A DNA stretch of 50,840 nt, from positions 1 through 50,840 of the forward strand of contig JANTQF010000252.1 of the NCBI GenBank assembly GCA_032988165.1, read 5' to 3'. This document shows positions 46,044-50,840 of this stretch, one piece after another; position 1 is the first letter of the stretch, and each line of letters opens with the position of its first letter. The notes below the pieces were generated by a model, which saw only the letters and a list, made by a program, of their open reading frames with translations, was not told the origin of the DNA and ran no database searches. The position numbers and the translations under genes are program-made. Source of the stretch: Emmonsiellopsis sp. PD_33. Lineage: Eukaryota; Ascomycota; Eurotiomycetes; Onygenales; Ajellomycetaceae.

Positions 46044-46452
46044 ATACCTAGTTTTGTTTGGTCTCAAAAGCTTAAAATATAGTGTAAAAGTAATCAAACC
46101 AAACCAAATTTCCTAGTCCCAATTTAAACTAAAATATTTTATATTTTAAATGTATTAAAATGTTATTTAAATAACTTTTTAAAATTAAAAATATTTTTAA
46201 TGAATCTGATCCTAGTAAATTTTTAAAAATATAGTAAAAATATACTAAAAATAGTAGTTTTTTGCCAAGAAATGGGACTAAATGGGACTAAAATGGGACT
46301 AAAAAAAGTCTAGTCAGTTTTAGTCTCATTTTAGATTATATAAAGTTAGTCATTTTTCATGTTTTAAAGCTTTAAAGTCATGTTTTATACTACCTTTTGG
46401 CACTAAATGGGACTAAAATCAAACCAAACCAACATGAAAATTCCTAGTCCCA
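46044..46452. repeat. Right arm of the older repeat (TAGTCCC/GGGACTA motifs)
   Basis: Contains three AATGGGACTA units (46271-46301), a further GGGACTA near 46409, and two direct copies of an AATCAAACCAAACCAA...CCTAGTCCC sequence about 325 nt apart (46092-46121 and 46417-46451). Together with the inverse motif at 37919-37942 this looks like a MITE-like or other short element into which gypsy inserted. The class cannot be fixed. Confidence 0.5.
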
Positions 46453-47736
46453 GCGGCCAGCCTAGCCATGAAAATATCAAATCATCTTTTGCTCTCCTTT
46501 GCATATATCCAAGTTCCCATCCAACCATATTGGGGCCAATGTGTCCACCGTAAAACCAGGGAGAGCAGGCTCCATGTATCGGATGCGTGAAATATTTAAT
46601 CCAAGAAACAACGTTAAACGCTGAATCAAGGGCATCAAACATATTCTGGCTCTAGAATTGCAGGACGGCTAAGTATGGTAGGGTGCCCAGCATATACATA
46701 ACTCGGCCTGTGGTCCCGGCCTCACCCCTTAAACACTCTATCCATGTAGCGCATCAGTGAGATCTTCGTAAGGAGTGCAACGGTTTCATATTTGTCACAC
46801 TAGCACTCTTTTAATAGCCAAATTCCATGGAATAATAGTTACTATTTGCTGGCGGGAGCTCCAAGTAGTTAGGGAAGAAGTCCTGCCATGTACTACCAGT
46901 AGCGATGCAGTAAATGACACTACCATAACCTAGAGGTAAAGTGAACCAACCCAGGGCAAGGGAAGTGACGGGGAATACTGTTGCTGAAACACTCAGAGGT
47001 GTTGAGGGACAAGCATATCTATATCTTCTTGGAGTGTCAAGTTGGTGGTTGAGCAAGGGGCGGGATATGTGGTGAGTCGTGGCGATAGAATACATACATG
47101 GGTGGAAATACTGACTCCCAGGGCGCCTAGGATGGACTGATGGCTGCGGGGAGAAAAGCTGCCACATCCACCGTCTATCCATCTCTCATCATCTCCTGAC
47201 CCCGCCCAGTGACAGCGAGAGTCAGCCAGGGACAACCAAGCCACAGCCAAGAGGTTGCAGGAACAAACAAATGCTGGGCGGTGGGGGCGGGCGCCTGCAA
47301 ACTTCAAAGTATGCGCTGTGTGTGACCGCCAGACTCCAGTGATACGGGATCCAAGCCCTATGATCGCCTGGTCTAAGAAACCAACTTGGCAGCAAATAAC
47401 TAATAATAAAAAGCCGCGCTGATGATCGGACTGGCGGTCACCACGGCGAGTCTGCTGGAGGCCGGCGCTTGCCCAGCTGCCTCGCCTGTCTGGTGATCGG
47501 ATATCAAGGCTGCGACAAGCCAACTCTCCAACATCCTCTGCTAACCAACTCGCTACCATAACTATCCAGTTAATGCTTCTGGCGGCTCATGTCGCGTCGT
47601 TCTCTTCACCATCTACTCGCGACCTCCACTTACGTTGCATCGTTTGCTTAGGCCCCATATAAATACAACATCCAACACCAGTGCGCTCCCCGCCTTGACC
47701 TCACTATTCCAGAGCATCAAATTGACCAGGCCAGTG
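46453..47736. other. Intergenic region right of the repeat block
   Basis: CpG and normal composition return abruptly at 46453. Minus-strand frames at 46403-46642, 46811-47182 and 46993-47559 have no recognisable domains. The last 150 nt form the leader of the App1-like gene. No gene is supported. Confidence 0.45.
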
Positions 47737-48987
47737 ATGGGTCCTGTCCCTCGACGGCGCACCCAGGAAACGCCCGAGGAGCACGAGTTCCGCGCCAAAG
47801 GCAACTTCCAGCGCGTCGAAAGAACCCTCTCGCTCGGTTCCGCCCTGCACCTAACCCCATGGCTGGACTATCTCTCCTCGTTCCTGGGGAAGGGCAACCC
47901 GCTTGTGCACTCCGCAAACCCGCAACACCATAGAGTATGGCTGCTCGACAACACCGCCTACCGACCCGTCGACGGGCGCTTCAGCAAGAACCAGCCATGG
48001 CAGGTGGAAATAGTCGCATGCATCTTCGTCAAGCGCGGCCGTGAGGAGGTGGGCAAGTTCGTTGCAACCGTCGCAGACGCCATAGGGCTGGACGGGGAGG
48101 TGGGCCTGGACGACCAAAAGACGCGCGACAGGATGGCAGAGCGTGTGCAGCCGTTTGTCGACCACATTGCGCCCGCCCACTCCATCAGTCTGGACATACC
48201 CGTCGCGCGCAACGTAATGATCAAGCGCAAACTAAACCCCTCCGACAGAAACGGGATAATCTCTCAAATTGTGCGCATAGGAGGCTCAGAGATTCCAAAT
48301 GGCACCGTCATCCAACCCTCCCTCCGCCACTGGACCCACCGCGTAGCAATGGACATGGAATTCGCCGGCCCAAAGGGCTGGATGGTAATCTCCGACGTCG
48401 ACGACACAATCAAATACACACAAACCAGCGACCCAATCGGCATCCTGCGCACAACTTTCGCGGAAGAACCGGTTTCTATCCAAGGCATGCCGCGTCTGTA
48501 CGCCCACATGGACAGAGAACTAACCCCAACCTGGTTCTACCTCTCTGCCTCCCCCTACAACCTCTTCCCCTTCCTCCGCTCTTTTCTCCGCCTCGAGTAC
48601 CCCCCAGGCACGCTAATCCTGCGCGACAACTCCTGGATGGATCTCGCGGGCCTCCTCAAATCCTTCACCCAGGGCACGCAAGCGTACAAAGTCGACCGCA
48701 TGGAGAAACTGCACCGCTGGTTCCCGCGGCGCAAGATCATTTGCATCGGGGACTCGACGCAGAGTGACCCCGAGGCATATGGGGAGATCTATAGGAAGCA
48801 TAAGGGGTGGATTCGCGCCATTTTCATCCGCAAGGTGACAAATATCAAGAACATGGAGGAGAAGAATCGGGATAAGCGGTTTGTGAAGGCGTTTGCCGGG
48901 GTGCCGGAGGTGGTTTGGAGGGTTTTTGAGGATGCTGAGGAGCTTTATAGGGAGGTGGATGTGCTGAGGAGGGAGGAAGGGAAGTAG
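47737..48987 (+). CDS. App1-type phosphatidate phosphatase (DUF2183)
   Basis: A haloacid-dehalogenase-type, Mg2+-dependent phosphatidate phosphatase of the App1 catalytic family, expected to dephosphorylate phosphatidic acid at membranes or actin patches. It is a single exon of 416 aa from the ATG at 47737; the frame is open 34 codons upstream, but those lack an ATG. The N-terminal third is a beta-rich lead-in (HRVWLLDNTAYRPVDG, PWQVEIVACIFV). The catalytic motif DVDDT (DxDxT) is at 220-224 in WMVISDVDDTIKYT. It is followed by WFYLSASPYNLFPFLRSFL and by KIICIGDSTQSDPEAYGEIY, the later HAD motifs. The upstream 34 codons resemble a mitochondrial presequence if an upstream exon supplies the start. 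Confidence 0.9.
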   Translation: MGPVPRRRTQETPEEHEFRAKGNFQRVERTLSLGSALHLTPWLDYLSSFLGKGNPLVHSANPQHHRVWLLDNTAYRPVDGRFSKNQPWQVEIVACIFVKRGREEVGKFVATVADAIGLDGEVGLDDQKTRDRMAERVQPFVDHIAPAHSISLDIPVARNVMIKRKLNPSDRNGIISQIVRIGGSEIPNGTVIQPSLRHWTHRVAMDMEFAGPKGWMVISDVDDTIKYTQTSDPIGILRTTFAEEPVSIQGMPRLYAHMDRELTPTWFYLSASPYNLFPFLRSFLRLEYPPGTLILRDNSWMDLAGLLKSFTQGTQAYKVDRMEKLHRWFPRRKIICIGDSTQSDPEAYGEIYRKHKGWIRAIFIRKVTNIKNMEEKNRDKRFVKAFAGVPEVVWRVFEDAEELYREVDVLRREEGK

Positions 48988-50167
48988 ATGAGTATTTTTG
49001 TTTTTGTGTTTGGTTTTTTTTTTTTTTTTTCAATGACTTTATTGATTTATGCTGGGGTCAGGGATTAATTAGGACCGGGGTGGCGGCGTTTTTTTTAAGA
49101 TGTTCATTGGCTTTTGATATGTGCTGGTTTTTCCTGCTTTGCTTTTGCTCCGGACTTTGCCTCTGTATCTCTTCACTGCTTCCTTTCTTTTCCCTTCTTT
49201 TTCATCGTCCAAGTCCTTCGTCGTCCGGACGGCTGCTAGGTTGCTGTTTTCTTTCGCATATACCCCTTATCTGCCATTTTCCACATTTCACATAGTTAAT
49301 TATCCCCCACCATTGTGTCTGGATGTACAATCTAGATATATTTCAAACCGTTTCCGGACCTCTCTCTTACATACCTCTAGCTATCTATTTCCTTCCAGTC
49401 CATTCACTTTCTTCCCCCCCCCCCCGGGGCGTGAGAAGGGGTTTGCACTTAATGCAAACCGAGGCATTTCATCCTTCAGAAGATAGTATGTGTAACTATT
49501 CTAATATCTTAGAACCGGAACAAGATCATTCAAAATGGGAAATAAACGATGCAAAAGCAGTAAGTAATAAGTAATAAAACAATGATGTGTTTTATATACA
49601 GTCATAGCACTAGGTTATATTGCCGGGTTTGGTTGGTCTCATATGCTATGACGTTGTTACCATGGTTGACGTCAGACAACGCAAGACTTGAACTTATCTG
49701 ACCAACGACGGGGATAGTAATTGTTTTTTTGATACGCAATTGGAATTGGAATTGGAATCGGTTATAGGATTTCGGATTATTCGATATCTATCTATCTACC
49801 TGCCTACCTATCTATTTTTTTTACGTGTCTTGGGACTCGGGGTATGTATTAACCTCGATCTATACCGCCGTCTGCCTCCCGCAATACTCTCTCTTGATAA
49901 CTAGATATTGTATCCTTACTCACTTATCATAGTATACATTGAAGGGAGAACGAGATTGCGAAAAGAATCGGAGAGGGATATATAACCCAGAACCTCCCTC
50001 CCGCCTTCATCGCCAGATCAATCTATCGAAAATTCCAATTCGACTCTATAGATACCACCATATCGCCATATCACCACCAGACAATACGACCAATCCACAA
50101 CCCATCCAAACAAACCACAGACATCCTCCGCTCCTGTCCCTACCTACCTCCCACCACCGCCACCAAA
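48988..50167. other. Intergenic region with simple repeats
   Basis: Between the App1-like gene and the MDR gene, both on the plus strand. It holds a run of about 20 T just after the App1 stop (49014-49031), a C run near 49415-49425, a TTGGAA repeat (about 49739-49759), and a TATC/TACC repeat (about 49787-49815). The final 60 nt are C/A-rich leader of the MDR gene. No gene is supported. Confidence 0.5.
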
Positions 50168-50840
50168 ATGGCCGAACAAGAAAACATCCCCCCCACCATG
50201 CCCGCCCTCCTCCTCCACCATCCCCCCACCACCTCCCCCTCCCTAACCTACACCCCCACCCACCCAACCCCCACCCCCACACCCTCCCAATACCTCCTCA
50301 AAGTCCTCACCACAACCCTCACCCCCTCCGACCTCCACCCCCCACCACTACAACCCCCAAAACCCATCCCCGGCACCTCCCTCTCCGGCATAATCCTCTC
50401 CACCCCCTCAATCGACGAACACACCCCGACCGGTCCAAAGTTCAAAGTCGGCGATGAGGTTATCGGGCTCCTCTCGCTCTCAACACCCACACCGACACCG
50501 ACACAAACACAAACACCGACACCGCCACGACGCGCGGGCGCCTGCGCAGACGTCACCGTCGCGCTCGAGACCGAGCTGGCGTTTAAACCGAGGAGCGTGG
50601 GGAGTGGAGCGAGCGTCGGGGTCGTGAGGGGGGGGTTGGGGGGGTGGCAGGTGCTTTTTGGCCAGCGGCGGGATGATAGCAGTGGGGATACGGAGGGAGA
50701 GGGAGAGGGAGAGGGGTTTTTTGAAGGCGCGGGGTTGAGCGGGGTGGTGGAGTATAGTTCTGAAGAGGATGAGGTTGTGAATATGGAGGTTGAGAGGGAG
50801 AGGAGGGAGAGGAATGGGAGGGTGGGGAGGGTGGTGTTGT
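50168..50840 (+). CDS. Medium-chain dehydrogenase/reductase (quinone-oxidoreductase-like), partial
   Basis: The 5' part of an MDR (zinc-ADH/quinone oxidoreductase) gene, open from the ATG at 50168 to the window edge (224 codons). The start is good (CCACCAAAATGGCC). The N-terminal GroES-like domain is readable: YLLKVLTTTLTPSDL, KPIPGTSLSGIIL, then KFKVGDEVIGLLS (the usual 'FKVGDEVxGL'), then ACADVTVALETELAFKPRSV. A Thr/Pro/Gln repeat, STPTPTPTQTQTPTPP, is inserted where relatives have a short loop, coded by ACACCG/ACACAA units (50470-50525). A second low-complexity tract EGEGEGEG lies near 50695-50715. Where relatives have the alanine/proline-rich 'AAxxPL' helix the sequence is altered (SGASVGVVRGGLGGWQVLF). 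The Rossmann domain lies beyond the edge. Confidence 0.75.
   Translation, partial: MAEQENIPPTMPALLLHHPPTTSPSLTYTPTHPTPTPTPSQYLLKVLTTTLTPSDLHPPPLQPPKPIPGTSLSGIILSTPSIDEHTPTGPKFKVGDEVIGLLSLSTPTPTPTQTQTPTPPRRAGACADVTVALETELAFKPRSVGSGASVGVVRGGLGGWQVLFGQRRDDSSGDTEGEGEGEGFFEGAGLSGVVEYSSEEDEVVNMEVERERRERNGRVGRVVL

Larger units (their letters stand above)
35329..46452. repeat. AT-rich, CpG-free repeat block
   Basis: An 11.1 kb block is far more AT-rich than its surroundings. Reading through it I found no CG dinucleotide between about 35328 and 46453, while flanks have CpG in almost every line. Coding remnants are full of TAG, TAA and TGA stops. It contains a dead pogo/Fot1 transposon, a dead gypsy retrotransposon and fragments of an older TAGTCCC-containing repeat. 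The pattern is typical of repeat-induced or methylation-linked C-to-T mutation. The 35329-35590 stretch is AT-rich but has no recognisable content. Confidence 0.9.

Noticed and set aside
46993..47559. 188-codon minus-strand frame
   Set aside because: No domain, Cys/Trp/Ser-rich composition typical of antisense or noncoding reading, and no splice or start support.
49939..50457. 172-codon plus-strand frame rich in His/Pro
   Set aside because: Out of frame with the MDR gene that starts at 50168; its His/Pro/Thr composition is simply the C/A-rich DNA read in another frame.

Overview
The window is nuclear DNA of a filamentous ascomycete. Genes carry short introns (about 50-80 nt, GTRNGT donors, CTAAC-type branch sites), the recognisable proteins are fungal families, and one 11 kb block has been wrecked by transition mutations with complete loss of CpG. 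Protein style plus an AT-rich, gypsy-filled block suggests Eurotiomycetes, most likely Onygenales/Ajellomycetaceae (Blastomyces-like). That placement is an inference and was not tested by any search. I saw no tRNA, rRNA or CRISPR.

Layout, left to right. 1-1959: little of note (a doubtful broken reading frame at 261-955). 1960-2490 (+): AIM19-like mitochondrial membrane protein, convergent with 2818-3738 (-): POF1-type NMN adenylyltransferase. 6161-7510 (+): secreted, repeat-rich Pro/Ser/Thr/Tyr protein with three exons and a pyrimidine-rich leader. 8677-10017 (-): CCE1/Ydc2 mitochondrial Holliday-junction resolvase. 12356-14878 (+): neutral trehalase with six exons and a short N-terminus carrying an RRGS kinase site. 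15228-16460 (-): unrecognised protein, perhaps related to the N-terminal part of phosphopantetheine adenylyltransferases. 17390-19781 (+): CorA-type divalent cation transporter with a GMN motif. 21920-23872 (-): SOK1/TCP11 protein. Next comes a 4.6 kb gap without a supportable gene. 28471-34934 (-): three co-oriented metabolic genes (short-chain dehydrogenase, secreted GMC flavo-oxidoreductase, YjlB-like cupin) plus a membrane-protein remnant.

35329-46452 is an AT-rich, CpG-free block. It holds a dead Fot1/pogo DNA transposon (- strand) and a complete but dead Ty3/gypsy LTR retrotransposon (37957-46043, 246 bp LTRs, ATAC target duplication) nested in an older repeat with TAGTCCC motifs. The two LTRs differ at about 34 positions, all transitions, often TG in one copy against CA in the other. 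This marks CpG-directed, RIP-like mutation after insertion.

Normal composition resumes at about 46453. 47737-48987 (+) encodes an App1-type phosphatidate phosphatase. A medium-chain dehydrogenase/reductase gene starts at 50168 and runs off the window.

The genes are mostly unrelated housekeeping and carbohydrate or redox functions. The only candidate functional group is the SDR-GMC-cupin trio beside the transposon block. The most interesting signals are the mutation signature in the repeat block, the extra coding-like segment downstream of the gypsy pol, and an abrupt C-rich to G-rich strand-composition switch inside several genes.
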